Notes: generated from the sequence alone by a model not told the origin. DNA of 64,000 bases from Paraburkholderia sp. (GCF_024281035.1 NZ_JAMXLH010000004.1:45922-109921); one strand, 5' to 3'; shown: positions 36,049 to 43,207, counted from the first letter of the stretch. Program-made: numbers and translations.

Positions 36049-36074
36049 TATGTGATAAAGGACATTATCACATA
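36049..36074. promoter_or_regulatory. perfect 10-bp inverted repeat over the minus-strand promoter
   Basis: TATGTGATAA (36049-36058) and TTATCACATA (36065-36074), 6 bp apart, 15 bp before the TTG-start gene. On the minus strand the repeat includes TGTGATAAT, an extended -10-like element, so a bound repressor would block this promoter. Confidence 0.65.
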
Positions 36075-36109
36075 TAGAAGAAACTGGCACGGCAGCTCTC
36101 GACGAGGAG

Positions 36110-36138
36110 TTGCACCACCCACTTTTTATGTGTATATT
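36110..36138 (+). promoter_or_regulatory. sigma-70-type promoter reading into the structured region
   Basis: TTGCAC (36110-36115), 17-bp spacer, TATATT (36133-36138). The expected start is about 36144, exactly where the first hairpin of the structured region begins. It is divergent from the minus-strand operon promoter. Confidence 0.6.
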
Positions 36139-36143
36139 ATGGA

Positions 36144-36431
36144 CATGCCTGCCGACCGGGCATGAAGTAATGCTGAATAGGTCGTGCCTTAAGAGTCATT
36201 GAAACGTTCGCCTGTGGGCGCGAGGTCATGCGTCCTCTTACTACCCACTGGCGAGCGAGGTAGCACTGGATTTTGTTGTCGCAGTCTGTAGTACTGCCCC
36301 GTTGATTCTCCACCCGACCGGAAACCAAGCTATCAACGCAGTTTCCGAGGACGCACCAGGAGACGCGGAGCGCAAACCCACATGAGCCCGGCGATGGATC
36401 GCCGGGAGCTGCTCATGTGTGCCTGCGCTCC
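36144..36431 (+). ncRNA. candidate structured RNA with pseudoknot
   Basis: No good reading frame, but nested complementary segments: 5' hairpin CATGCC/GGCATG (36144-36164); an 8-bp closing stem GCGTCCTC (36230-36237) with GAGGACGC (36347-36354) enclosing hairpins CTACC/GGTAG, GCAGT/ACTGC and GGAAAC (36320)/GTTTCC (36341); GTTGAT (36301) pairs ATCAAC in the loop of the last hairpin, a pseudoknot; and a three-tier stem at 36367-36431 (GGAGCGCA/TGCGCTCC, CACATGAGC/GCTCATGTG, CCGGCGAT/ATCGCCGG). It is preceded by a promoter and followed 19 nt later by a small membrane-protein gene. I do not recognise a known RNA family. It could be a leader or a free RNA. Confidence 0.5.
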
Positions 36432-36449
36432 GTTTCTCCGAGGCAGCAC

Positions 36450-36704
36450 ATGCCTTGGAGAACAACGGTGGATCCACAGAAAGACCTTGAACACTTTCTC
36501 GACAAGTATGCAGATCTCGATGTTCACGAGTCTGCCGGCTGGCTAGCTGCCGTGGTCAGCCATCTCTCGCGCTTCAAGCGGCCCAATCTGGCAATCGTTG
36601 CGCTCGTCGCCGTTGCCTACAAAAGCCTGCCGACACCGATCGCGCTTGCGTTCCTCGGCGCCATCACGTTGCTTGGCCTTGTCGGCGGATTTCGCGACGG
36701 CTAG
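36450..36704 (+). CDS. small membrane protein
   Basis: 84 residues from ATG 36450, or 78 from GTG 36468, which has the better ribosome site (GGAG seven bases before). A soluble acidic N-terminal part (DPQKDLEHFLDKYADLDVHES) leads to a hydrophobic C-terminal half (NLAIVALVAVAYKSLPTPIA, LAFLGAITLLGLVGG), probably one or two membrane helices. It directly follows the candidate structured RNA. Function unknown. Confidence 0.6.
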   Translation: MPWRTTVDPQKDLEHFLDKYADLDVHESAGWLAAVVSHLSRFKRPNLAIVALVAVAYKSLPTPIALAFLGAITLLGLVGGFRDG

Positions 36705-36759
36705 CAACGGCAGCACACGTGCCACGACGGTCGTGTGCTGTCCTGCAATTGGAAATGAA

Positions 36760-36987
36760 ATGCGCCCAGCTCGAAAGCAACCGAAAGTCCGCCTCAATCT
36801 CGATATGTCGGTCGAGGTCAAAGATCAGATTGAGGCACTGCGGGACCGCATGCATGCAGACAGCATGTCGGAAGTCATCCGGCGGGCTCTCGCTGTCTGC
36901 GATTTCGTCCTGACACAGCAGGAACAGGGTGCGACTGTGGTACTCCGCTCCGGCGATGGTACCGACACACGGCTGCCGCTTTTCTAG
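36760..36987 (+). CDS. ribbon-helix-helix-like DNA-binding protein
   Basis: 75 residues. VRLNLDMSVEVKDQIEALRD followed by DSMSEVIRRALAVCDFVL fits one strand plus two helices of the MetJ/Arc fold, the strand lying near residues 10-16. Such proteins act as dimeric repressors of plasmid and toxin-antitoxin operons. It is 55 bp after the small membrane-protein gene and may regulate this cluster, including the palindrome at 36049. No toxin partner is evident. Confidence 0.7.
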   Translation: MRPARKQPKVRLNLDMSVEVKDQIEALRDRMHADSMSEVIRRALAVCDFVLTQQEQGATVVLRSGDGTDTRLPLF

Positions 36988-37032
36988 CTCCACGACGCTC
37001 GTCCGTTCCCGCGATGATGCAAACCCGGGTCA

Positions 37033-37073
37033 TCAGAAATGTAGCTCGTTTTCTGGTGTCAGAAATGTGGTCT
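37033..37073 (+). repeat. imperfect direct repeats TCAGAAATGTRGYTC
   Basis: TCAGAAATGTAGCTC at 37033 and TCAGAAATGTGGTCTC at 37059, 26 bp apart, in an AT-rich non-coding stretch. They could be the remnant of an insertion-sequence end or regulator sites for the promoter at 37095. There is no transposase nearby. Confidence 0.4.
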
Positions 37074-37094
37074 CATTTTTGTGATTCAAAAATG

Positions 37095-37123
37095 TTGACG
37101 TGTTTACTTGTACTTGTTACTAT
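37095..37123 (+). promoter_or_regulatory. sigma-70-type promoter upstream of the DUF3800 gene
   Basis: TTGACG (37095-37100), 17-bp spacer, TACTAT (37118-37123). Predicted start near 37130. Confidence 0.7.
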
Positions 37124-37193
37124 TCAAATCGAGTCGGGAGTGCTGACCTATACAGCGCGTTGGGCGATTGTTCCACCTGGCTTACCGAATTCG

Positions 37194-37220
37194 ACGGGCC
37201 GCTATGTGCGGCCCGTTTTC
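37194..37220 (+). terminator. intrinsic terminator in the DUF3800 leader
   Basis: ACGGGCCGC / GCGGCCCGT (9 bp, loop TATGT) followed by TTTTC. It lies between the promoter at 37095 and the DUF3800 start at 37241, so a 90-nt RNA would end here unless read-through occurs. Confidence 0.8.
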
Positions 37221-37240
37221 ATTTCTGCTACGGGGATAGC

Positions 37241-38152
37241 ATGTATCTGTCATATCTAGACGAATCCGGGACGCCTGGAGACAAAAACACCAATTTTTTT
37301 GTACTCGGCGGCGTAACAGTGTTCGAACGGCAGACACATTGGTTAGAGCGGGAAATGGATGCGATTGCTAACCGCTACCAGCAGAAAGCAGGGGGGCACT
37401 ACCTAGAACTGCACGCGGCTCCAATGCGCAATCGCAAGGAAGGTTGGGATAACGCGAACATCAGCCCAGCTGATCGTGCACAAGCCTCCGCAGATGTCCT
37501 TCGCCTTCTCCAAGCGCCGCAGATCAAGGTCAACGTATTCGCGGCGGTCATCGAGAAAAGTCAGATGCTCCGCACAGCTGACATCCTTCCGTACTGCTTC
37601 GAGATGCTGGCGACCAAGGTCGACGACTTTCTTGCGTACAAGTACCAAAAATACAAGGAGCCGGCCCGCGGCATCTTCGTTCTCGATCGCAAGCAGGCTC
37701 TCGAAGAAGCGAACATGCAGGCCCTGCATCACACGTTCAAGCACCTCGGCCACGGGAACGGGAAGCTCCGAAATTTTGCGGAGGTTCCCATGTTCATTGA
37801 TTCCAAGGCCACTCGGCTAATCCAGCTTGCTGACAGCATCTGTTACTGGATTTACCGTCGCTACCAATCATTGGATGACCGCGGCTGGCAACTTATCCAA
37901 CCGTACTTTGCTAATCTGGGGAACGGGCGGACAGGGTTGCACGAAGTGCTCGCTCCCGCGACGCCAGCGTTGTTGGCCAATATCGCGCCTGATCCGCACC
38001 CATTTCCCCCCCCCCTTGGCGGTACAGCCAGTCCAGGCAGCCACTGCCCCGGCAGTGCCTGTGCCGGCACGAATCGCTCAGACAGCTATCGTCACCCCAT
38101 AATTACGGCACGACTGACGGATGTGGGCGCAGAGAGGGGGCACCCCCACTAG
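37241..38152 (+). CDS. DUF3800 family protein
   Basis: 303 residues. DUF3800 features: N-terminal YLSYLDESGTPGDKNTNFFVLGGV with the invariant Asp-Glu-Ser, a central helical part, FIDSKATRLIQLADSICYWIYRRYQ near residue 190 with the conserved Asp and Gln-Leu-Ala-Asp. The family has an RNase-H-like core and is common on phages and mobile islands; its activity is not established. Start 37241 follows CGGGGA. Near the 3' end a run of ten C residues (37986-37995) could shift the frame; another frame would end at 38102. A terminator precedes the gene, so expression may need read-through. Confidence 0.85.
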   Translation: MYLSYLDESGTPGDKNTNFFVLGGVTVFERQTHWLEREMDAIANRYQQKAGGHYLELHAAPMRNRKEGWDNANISPADRAQASADVLRLLQAPQIKVNVFAAVIEKSQMLRTADILPYCFEMLATKVDDFLAYKYQKYKEPARGIFVLDRKQALEEANMQALHHTFKHLGHGNGKLRNFAEVPMFIDSKATRLIQLADSICYWIYRRYQSLDDRGWQLIQPYFANLGNGRTGLHEVLAPATPALLANIAPDPHPFPPPLGGTASPGSHCPGSACAGTNRSDSYRHPIITARLTDVGAERGHPH

Positions 38153-38285
38153 GCTACGCGTGGACCGGCAGCAGCATCGTTGACATAACATCTGATAGGG
38201 TCGGCCGTTCAGAGGTATTTCGCTGAACAATTTGCCCCTGTGTGGCCGCTATGGCACTCTCGCTATCATTCATCAGGAGAATGCA

Positions 38286-38549
38286 ATGCGCCCGGACGCC
38301 CTATCCGCAGTCATGTCCTCAGCCATCCTCATCGGGATGGTGCTGTTTTGCCTGTTCACCGCGCGGCGCTCATGGAAGCGTCAGCGGACATTGTCATGGT
38401 GCTCGCTAGGCGCTTCGGCACTCATCGCCGTATTTGCGTCCGGCAAGCCGGATCCCGCCGTCACCAACAAAATCTTTCTGCTGACAGCCATCGCCGTAGG
38501 TCTCCAGATCGTCTATGACACCTATCAGCAGCAAAATGTCAGCAAGTGA
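38286..38549 (+). CDS. small two-helix membrane protein
   Basis: 87 residues, start set by AGGAG six bases upstream. Hydrophobic segments near residues 7-25 (AVMSSAILIGMVLFCLF) and 40-52, plus a third at 63-75 (IFLLTAIAVGLQIV), with a basic loop between (RRSWKRQRTLSW). No family recognised. It belongs to the unknown cargo of the element. Confidence 0.6.
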   Translation: MRPDALSAVMSSAILIGMVLFCLFTARRSWKRQRTLSWCSLGASALIAVFASGKPDPAVTNKIFLLTAIAVGLQIVYDTYQQQNVSK

Positions 38550-38610
38550 TGTCGGAATCCACTTCACGGCACCTTTGATGGATCACGGAAAACAGGAAAG
38601 GAAGCCATAG

Positions 38611-38811
38611 ATGGTCAAGACTGTCGAAATACACCCCGGGGCGTCAATAATCATCCTCGATAGCGTGACTTTCTGCGTGCGATTCGCAGACGCTTCGGTT
38701 GAAGGAGGGGATGATGCGGGACCGGTATTCGTCTGCGGCGCCGCTCGCGCGATTCTCGCTTCGGCTGATGCAGACCGGCTTGTGGCGGCTGGCGTTACCG
38801 ACAAGCGCTGA
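38611..38811 (+). CDS. small hypothetical protein
   Basis: 66 residues after a GGAAG site. Strand-rich N-terminal part (VEIHPGASIIILDSVTFCVRF) and an Ala-rich helix (CGAARAILASADADRLV). No family recognised. It may be a real small cargo gene. Confidence 0.5.
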   Translation: MVKTVEIHPGASIIILDSVTFCVRFADASVEGGDDAGPVFVCGAARAILASADADRLVAAGVTDKR

Positions 38812-38991
38812 CCGGATACGAGCGATCAGGCGTTCGACTGTAGAGTCGTCAACTATCGTCTACTTTGGCTAGGCTCCAGGAACCACATCGTTGGTCTCGC
38901 CGCATCACGAAAGTTACCGCCGAAGCGAAGTTGAACGTGCCGGCGAACCTCGACAGTGATGAGAGAAAACAAAATCAAAAGGTGGGTGAAT

Positions 38992-39270
38992 ATGTCAGTG
39001 AGAATTACTAACGTCCAGCCTTGCGTGGACTGGTTTTTCGTCGCGCCCCCGAGTCAGCCGGGTGGCAAGAAAATCGTGTGGCGACTTGCAGCTTGGGGGA
39101 CTCCCGTCGACGACGAGCACGGACAGGCGATCGTCGGTCTAGTGCCGGTCATGTCACATGGCAACGAGGCCATTCTTCCGGGCGTCCCGCGGCTTGTGCC
39201 AGTGCCGGCAACCGGCGGGAGCTATAGGCATCTGAAAGACCTTGATCCCGCGGAAGTCGCCCAGCCGTAA
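38992..39270 (+). CDS. small hypothetical protein
   Basis: 92 residues from ATG 38992, which has AAGGTGG upstream; an ATG at 38956 is in frame. VQPCVDWFFVAPPSQPGGKKIVWRLAAWG suggests a compact beta fold. No family recognised. The following 292 bp (39271-39562) contains no gene. Confidence 0.5.
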   Translation: MSVRITNVQPCVDWFFVAPPSQPGGKKIVWRLAAWGTPVDDEHGQAIVGLVPVMSHGNEAILPGVPRLVPVPATGGSYRHLKDLDPAEVAQP

Positions 39271-39562
39271 TTGAGTGAAGTCCTTGGCCGGCTCCTGTAA
39301 TGGCTCACCACGCCGAGCTGAAACCGAAAAGCCAAATCCGCCTCTGGGAGCCGTGAACCCCATCGCCGGGACTTACCCCTTAGTCATACGACAATGGCCT
39401 GCCTGAGAGGCTAATTTCGAGCCACATCGGGCAATTCGACCCGCCAGGCCCCTCTCCTGCAAAACTTCTATGGCTGTAATTGACCGAGAACGTAATTCTC
39501 CGGGGCGGCAGGCCGCCGAGTTTAGCGGTCGGGATGGCCCGAAGGGACGGCCCGAGCGCCGC

Positions 39563-39865
39563 TCACTCGTCCATTAGGACCACGACCATATCCGTTCTAT
39601 CCCCAAACGGCGTAGGCGTCACATGCTCTTCCACGCTGTAGCGTAGCCCAGGTTTAATAGCTCGATGCTTGCGGTAGTGCGCAGCCTGCGCGATGACGAA
39701 CTCGGCTGGCCCAGTGGCCAGTACCGCGCCGTCAACCGATAGCGTGTAGATGGGCACGTCGCCGCTATAACTAACGCACGTAACACAACCCAAGACACCC
39801 TCGCCCAAATCGACAGCTTTGGATTCGTTCACTTCGCGTGGAAGGTCCTCTATCGCCAACGCCAT
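39563..39865 (-). CDS. small hypothetical protein
   Basis: 100 residues, start ATG 39865 with GAGG five bases upstream. It is acidic and probably beta-rich (TCVSYSGDVPIYTLSVDGAVLATGPAEFVIAQAAHYRKH). It is divergent from the partition operon, whose repeats start 89 bp away. No family recognised. Confidence 0.5.
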   Translation of the reverse strand: MALAIEDLPREVNESKAVDLGEGVLGCVTCVSYSGDVPIYTLSVDGAVLATGPAEFVIAQAAHYRKHRAIKPGLRYSVEEHVTPTPFGDRTDMVVVLMDE

Positions 39866-39953
39866 GCGCACCTCGTCTGTAGTTAGTAACTCTGGCCACG
39901 GATGCGCTCATTGTCGCCGACAGCCACGAAGATCTCGACAACAGCATCTTGAC

Positions 39954-40004
39954 ACTCAATTACTCAACTCACAAAATCAACTCAACAACTCAACAACTCA
40001 ACTC
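39954..40004 (+). repeat. ACTC-box array upstream of parA (centromere-like)
   Basis: Seven ACTC tetramers at 39954, 39962, 39967, 39980, 39988, 39996 and 40001, spaced mostly 8 or 5 bp. Plasmid TP228 parH, bound by ParG, is built from ACTC boxes with short AT-rich spacers. Here the array lies just before a ParF-like ATPase gene and a ParG-like gene. Confidence 0.75.
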
Positions 40005-40020
40005 ATTTGAGGTGATGCAC

Positions 40021-40662
40021 ATGATCATTCTGGTTGCTGCGGAAAAGGGCGGGGTCGGGAAATCGACCATCGCGAGCAATCTTGCGGTCCACCTCGGGCA
40101 TCAAGGTATTGACGTTGTATTGGTGGACACGGACGGACAGGCGACCTGTGCGCGATTTATAGAGCGCCGCGACGAAGCGGGGACTCAGCCCGCGATCCCG
40201 TGCGTCCAGCGCACGGGGGACGTTGCCGCAACCCTGCGTGACTTAGCCAAGCGGTATCAGGTGATCGTCGTCGATGCCGGCGGCCGTGACTCGCGTGAAA
40301 TGCGATCGGCAATGGCCGTCGCCAACCTCCTGTTGGTACCAACCAGAGCCAGCCAAGCCGACCTAGAGACGCTACCAAAGGTTAACGAATTAGTATCCCT
40401 CGCACGTGGCCTGAATCCGGAACTCAAAGCGGTGGCGGTTCTCTCGATGGCACCGTCTAACCCGGTCATTACCGAAGTGGCGGACGCCCGCGAGCTACTC
40501 GAGCAATTCGACCAGCTCGATCTCGCCGATACGGTTATCCGCGATCGGAAGGTCTACCGCGATGCCCTGCTGGGAGGGCGGGGCGTGGTCGAACTCGACA
40601 ACTCTCAGGCGCGAGCAGAAATCCAACTGCTGACCCAAGAGTTCTTCGAGCTTGAAGCGTAA
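40021..40662 (+). CDS. parA: ParA/ParF-type partition ATPase
   Basis: 213 residues, the small type Ib size. Deviant Walker A KGGVGKST at about residues 9-16, Walker A-prime LVDTDGQATC, Walker B VIVVDAGGRDSREM and the switch region LLVPTRASQADLE. Type Ib ATPases such as ParF move plasmids with a small ribbon-helix-helix partner. Start ATG 40021 has GAGG eight bases before; ATG 40015 is too close to it. The ParG-like gene starts 36 bp after the stop and ACTC boxes flank both genes, so autoregulation by the partner is likely. Confidence 0.9.
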   Translation: MIILVAAEKGGVGKSTIASNLAVHLGHQGIDVVLVDTDGQATCARFIERRDEAGTQPAIPCVQRTGDVAATLRDLAKRYQVIVVDAGGRDSREMRSAMAVANLLLVPTRASQADLETLPKVNELVSLARGLNPELKAVAVLSMAPSNPVITEVADARELLEQFDQLDLADTVIRDRKVYRDALLGGRGVVELDNSQARAEIQLLTQEFFELEA

Positions 40663-40666
40663 CCAT

Positions 40667-40704
40667 GAGTTATTAAGTAACTCATTGGAGTTGAGTAAAT
40701 GAGT
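40667..40704. repeat. second ACTC/GAGT box group between parA and parG-like genes
   Basis: GAGT at 40667, ACTC at 40680, GAGT at 40688, 40693 and 40701, with the same 8- and 5-bp spacing as the upstream array but mostly inverted. The last box overlaps the start codon of the ribbon-helix-helix gene. Confidence 0.6.
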
Positions 40705-40950
40705 AAATTTAAGATCGGCCCGAGCGCGGCCAGCAAGCCAGCGTCGGGGAGCGCGCCAGCAACGGCCGAAGAGTTCGCCGCAGGCGCAGCAATGGTCCAG
40801 TCGCAAGCCGGGTCAAGGCCTGTGAAACCGGTACGGCTCAACCTAGATCTCGACCCGGATACACATCGTCGCCTAAAGATTAGGGCCGTTGAGAGCGGCA
40901 CGTCGATCGCGCAGCTGGTCAGGGAATTGATCGCGCGCGAGTTGGGGTAG
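40699..40950 (+). CDS. ParG-like ribbon-helix-helix centromere-binding protein
   Basis: 83 residues: an unstructured Ala/Ser/Pro-rich N-terminal tail (about 40 residues) followed by VRLNLDLDPDTHRRLKIRAV and GTSIAQLVRELIAREL, a ribbon-helix-helix domain. ParG of TP228 has the same order (mobile N-terminal tail, C-terminal RHH) and size (76 residues). It lies directly after the ParF-like ATPase, with ACTC boxes on both sides. It should bind the boxes, link DNA to the ATPase and repress its own operon. Confidence 0.82.
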   Translation: MSKFKIGPSAASKPASGSAPATAEEFAAGAAMVQSQAGSRPVKPVRLNLDLDPDTHRRLKIRAVESGTSIAQLVRELIARELG

Positions 40951-41047
40951 TTTTCATGCAGCAGTAGCAGTAGCGAGGCGCCCCAGCGTTACGGCACCGG
41001 GGGGCCGTGCAGCATCGACACCGAGTTCACCGATTTCACAGACAGCC

Positions 41048-41827
41048 ATGTCCCCAGAGCTTGAAAATGACCTCGTAGACCGCTTCCCGGCCCTGTTCGC
41101 GCTCAACGCGGACTGGATGAAAAATGGAGTGACGGAGCACAATCAGATCGCCTGCGGCAACGGCTGGTTTTCGCTCATCGAGAACACCTGCCTAGCGCTG
41201 AGTGACCTAGCTCGACATACCGCAAAGCTTGAGCAACATATGGGCTTTTTCAGCCTGGCGCCGTGGATGCCACGCGCGGCGGTCTATACCGACAACTCGA
41301 CCGGGCAGGAAGGGCAACTGCGCTTCGATCTGCTCAACCTTATGCCACCGACAAGCCTCACACCGCTAACCCCCAGAACCCGCCTTACCCTTCAGGCTCA
41401 AGGCATGGCCTGGATGGCTTGTCAGATGAGCGAAAGTATCTGCGAGGTCTGCGGCAACCCCGGCAAATACGAGCGCAAGCGCGTCCGATGCCTCGCACAC
41501 CAGCACATCGCGGATGTCTCTGACTACGCCCCACGCGGCGCGCCAGATCTGGTTGCTCGGTCGGCGGATTCGGATGCCAAAAAATGCACCGTGATCAAGT
41601 GGCCGACAAGAAAGCGGAAACCGCAATTGGTCCAGCCGACTCTGCGCACTGAGCAAAAGATTCAGGACTTGACGCTGTACAACCCGTGGACGCGGATGCA
41701 CCACGCCTACCGGTTGGGCCAGGACGGCCTGGTGCCGTTTTACACCCTCGGACCGCTCAACCCGCACGACGCCAAGCGCATCGAGAAGGCGTACAAGCAG
41801 GAGAACGGAGAAGGAGACGGGGAATGA
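41048..41827 (+). CDS. hypothetical protein with Cys-rich motif
   Basis: 259 residues. Near residue 131 SESICEVCGNPGKYERKRVRCLAHQH, CxxC plus C/H, suggests a zinc knuckle. The N-terminal half is helical and Trp/Leu-rich, the C-terminal third basic and then rich in Lys/Glu. No family recognised. Its stop overlaps the start of the exonuclease gene (ATGA), so the two are coupled and may work together. Plus-strand neighbour of the partition genes. Confidence 0.7.
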   Translation: MSPELENDLVDRFPALFALNADWMKNGVTEHNQIACGNGWFSLIENTCLALSDLARHTAKLEQHMGFFSLAPWMPRAAVYTDNSTGQEGQLRFDLLNLMPPTSLTPLTPRTRLTLQAQGMAWMACQMSESICEVCGNPGKYERKRVRCLAHQHIADVSDYAPRGAPDLVARSADSDAKKCTVIKWPTRKRKPQLVQPTLRTEQKIQDLTLYNPWTRMHHAYRLGQDGLVPFYTLGPLNPHDAKRIEKAYKQENGEGDGE

Positions 41828-42543
41828 CCCGCGATGAGCTGATTCAGGCGGTGCCGATCCGGGAGTCCCAGGAGGGGGGTTTGTACGTGCGCATGGACGA
41901 CGTGCCTGAGCCATGGCGAAAGCAGTTTGCCAAGGCGATGATAGGCAGCGCGTTCATCCAGATCAAAGGCGAGACGTGCATCACCCCGTTTGCCCACGAC
42001 TGGGATGCGTGGGTGAATGACCGGTGGTACGGCCGCCCCGGACCAAAAGGGCTCTCCCCAAGGAGAAAGGAAGGCCCGCGCAGCCCGTGGAAGACGCGCT
42101 ATTTTGTCGATACCGAGTTCACAGACTTTATCGATTGCCAGCTCATCAGCGTGGCCATCGTGGGTGAAGACGGCCGCGAGTTCTACGGCGAGCGTGTGGA
42201 CTTCGATCTGTCCACGTGTAGCGAGTTCGTGCGGACGGCTGTGCTGCCGCAGCTCGGCCAGTTTCCCGACCGCTCGATGCCGGCCGCGCAGTTGCGCGAC
42301 GAGTTAAGGGCGTGGCTGCTCGCCGTGCCGGCAAAGCCCAAGCGGGGGGTATTGTGCTTCGACTACCAAGGGGACTTCGAGCTGGTGCTCGATCTGCTCG
42401 ATGCCGAAATCCCCCCTGGCTGGAAGTGCGAGCACGTAGGCCGCCGGCTTGATATGGAACGGCTGGAAACGTACTTCCGTGAGCACGGTGGCCGGCATCA
42501 CGCGCTGCACGATGCGCGCGCTAACGCCTTCGCTTTCATGTGA
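41824..42543 (+). CDS. DEDD-family 3'-5' exonuclease-like protein
   Basis: 239 residues. An 85-residue N-terminal part of unknown type, then an exonuclease core with the four acidic residues: Asp and Glu in YFVDTEFTDF (about residue 98), Asp in CFDYQGDFEL (about 180) and His-x-x-x-Asp near HHALHDARAN (about 225), consistent with a DEDDh ribonuclease or DNase. Start overlaps the preceding stop by 4 bp. Small stand-alone DEDD nucleases on mobile elements may act in plasmid maintenance or RNA turnover; the role here is unknown. Confidence 0.78.
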   Translation: MTRDELIQAVPIRESQEGGLYVRMDDVPEPWRKQFAKAMIGSAFIQIKGETCITPFAHDWDAWVNDRWYGRPGPKGLSPRRKEGPRSPWKTRYFVDTEFTDFIDCQLISVAIVGEDGREFYGERVDFDLSTCSEFVRTAVLPQLGQFPDRSMPAAQLRDELRAWLLAVPAKPKRGVLCFDYQGDFELVLDLLDAEIPPGWKCEHVGRRLDMERLETYFREHGGRHHALHDARANAFAFM

Positions 42544-42667
42544 AGCCGTAGCGGGCCCACATCGTCGACACCCATTAGCGGACCCGGTGTTTGACCGTCA
42601 AACACCCTTGCGCCTGGCACAGGTCTGGAGGCCTCCCGCGCCCAGGCTGTCGGCTCGTCACACCCAC

Positions 42668-43012
42668 CTACTTGGCCCCGGAGATCTTTAGGATCGCCTG
42701 CCGAGCTTCCAAGATCACTGGCAACAGGGCCTCCTCGGGCGGCGTAATGCCGAGCTTGACCAGTGCCGCGTGCAGTGCCCGCACTTCACGGGTGATCGCA
42801 CCTAGCGCTAACACGGCTTCCGTTTCGTGGTCCACATCAGCTTTGCGGCCGAGGGCCGCGCGCCGGATGAATTCCGCCACGTCCATCTGCCGGATTCCAG
42901 CGCTGTGGCGTACCTTCTGCGCCTCGTCCGGGGTCCATCGGACAAGCATCTGGACGCTTCGCTTCTCAGCGTCGGGCTTCTTTTGAAAGTAGGTGCGTGA
43001 CATGCGATCCAT
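42668..43012 (-). CDS. TraJ/MobC-like relaxosome accessory protein
   Basis: 114 residues from ATG 43012 (111 from ATG 43003). VQMLVRWTPDEAQKVRHSAG followed by MDVAEFIRRAALG is a ribbon-helix-helix-type DNA-binding start; the helical remainder EAVLALGAITREVRALHAALVKLG and PPEEALLPVILEARQAIL resembles TraJ of RP4 and MobC proteins. These bind oriT and recruit the relaxase. It is transcribed away from the candidate oriT 118 bp upstream, just as traJ is from RP4 oriT. No relaxase gene follows it. Confidence 0.72.
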   Translation of the reverse strand: MDRMSRTYFQKKPDAEKRSVQMLVRWTPDEAQKVRHSAGIRQMDVAEFIRRAALGRKADVDHETEAVLALGAITREVRALHAALVKLGITPPEEALLPVILEARQAILKISGAK

Positions 43013-43129
43013 TATGTTGCGCAAACACACGCCCAGCAACCAGTCCGTCGGCCAACCCTTCAACCCGGGGTCTCGGGGCGTAGCCCTGAGTGTCTGCGAC
43101 GGGCGCGCAGCGACCTAGCGGACAAGTAT

Positions 43130-43168
43130 CAGGTAGCTATCGTGAGATAGCTACCTGGCATCCTGCCC
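43130..43168 (+). other. oriT: candidate origin of transfer (oriT), IncP-like
   Basis: Perfect 12-bp inverted repeat CAGGTAGCTATC (43130-43141) / GATAGCTACCTG (43146-43157), then, eight bases on, the nic motif CATCCTG/CCC with the expected cut between 43165 and 43166. Inverted repeat plus a YATCCTG/Y nic at this spacing is the layout of MOB-P/IncP oriT sequences. A TraJ-like gene on one side and TraK-like genes on the other are divergent from it, also as in RP4. Confidence 0.7.
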
Positions 43169-43207
43169 AGTAGCGTTAAACCAAAGACGCTGCAAAACGC
43201 TGCAGAG

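Noticed and set aside
36137..36477. Small minus-strand proteins of 60-80 residues over the structured region
   Set aside because: No ribosome sites or domains, overlapping alternatives, and dense complementary segments explain the region better.
36760..38152. Toxin-antitoxin pair made of the RHH protein and DUF3800
   Set aside because: The genes are 250 bp apart with a promoter and terminator between them and DUF3800 is not a known toxin family.
39502..39518. GGCGGC/GCCGCC hairpin as a terminator
   Set aside because: Two-base loop and no T run.
39954..40004. CRISPR-like or IS-type repeats
   Set aside because: Four-base ACTC boxes with 1-9 bp spacers are far too short; partition-site explanation fits better.
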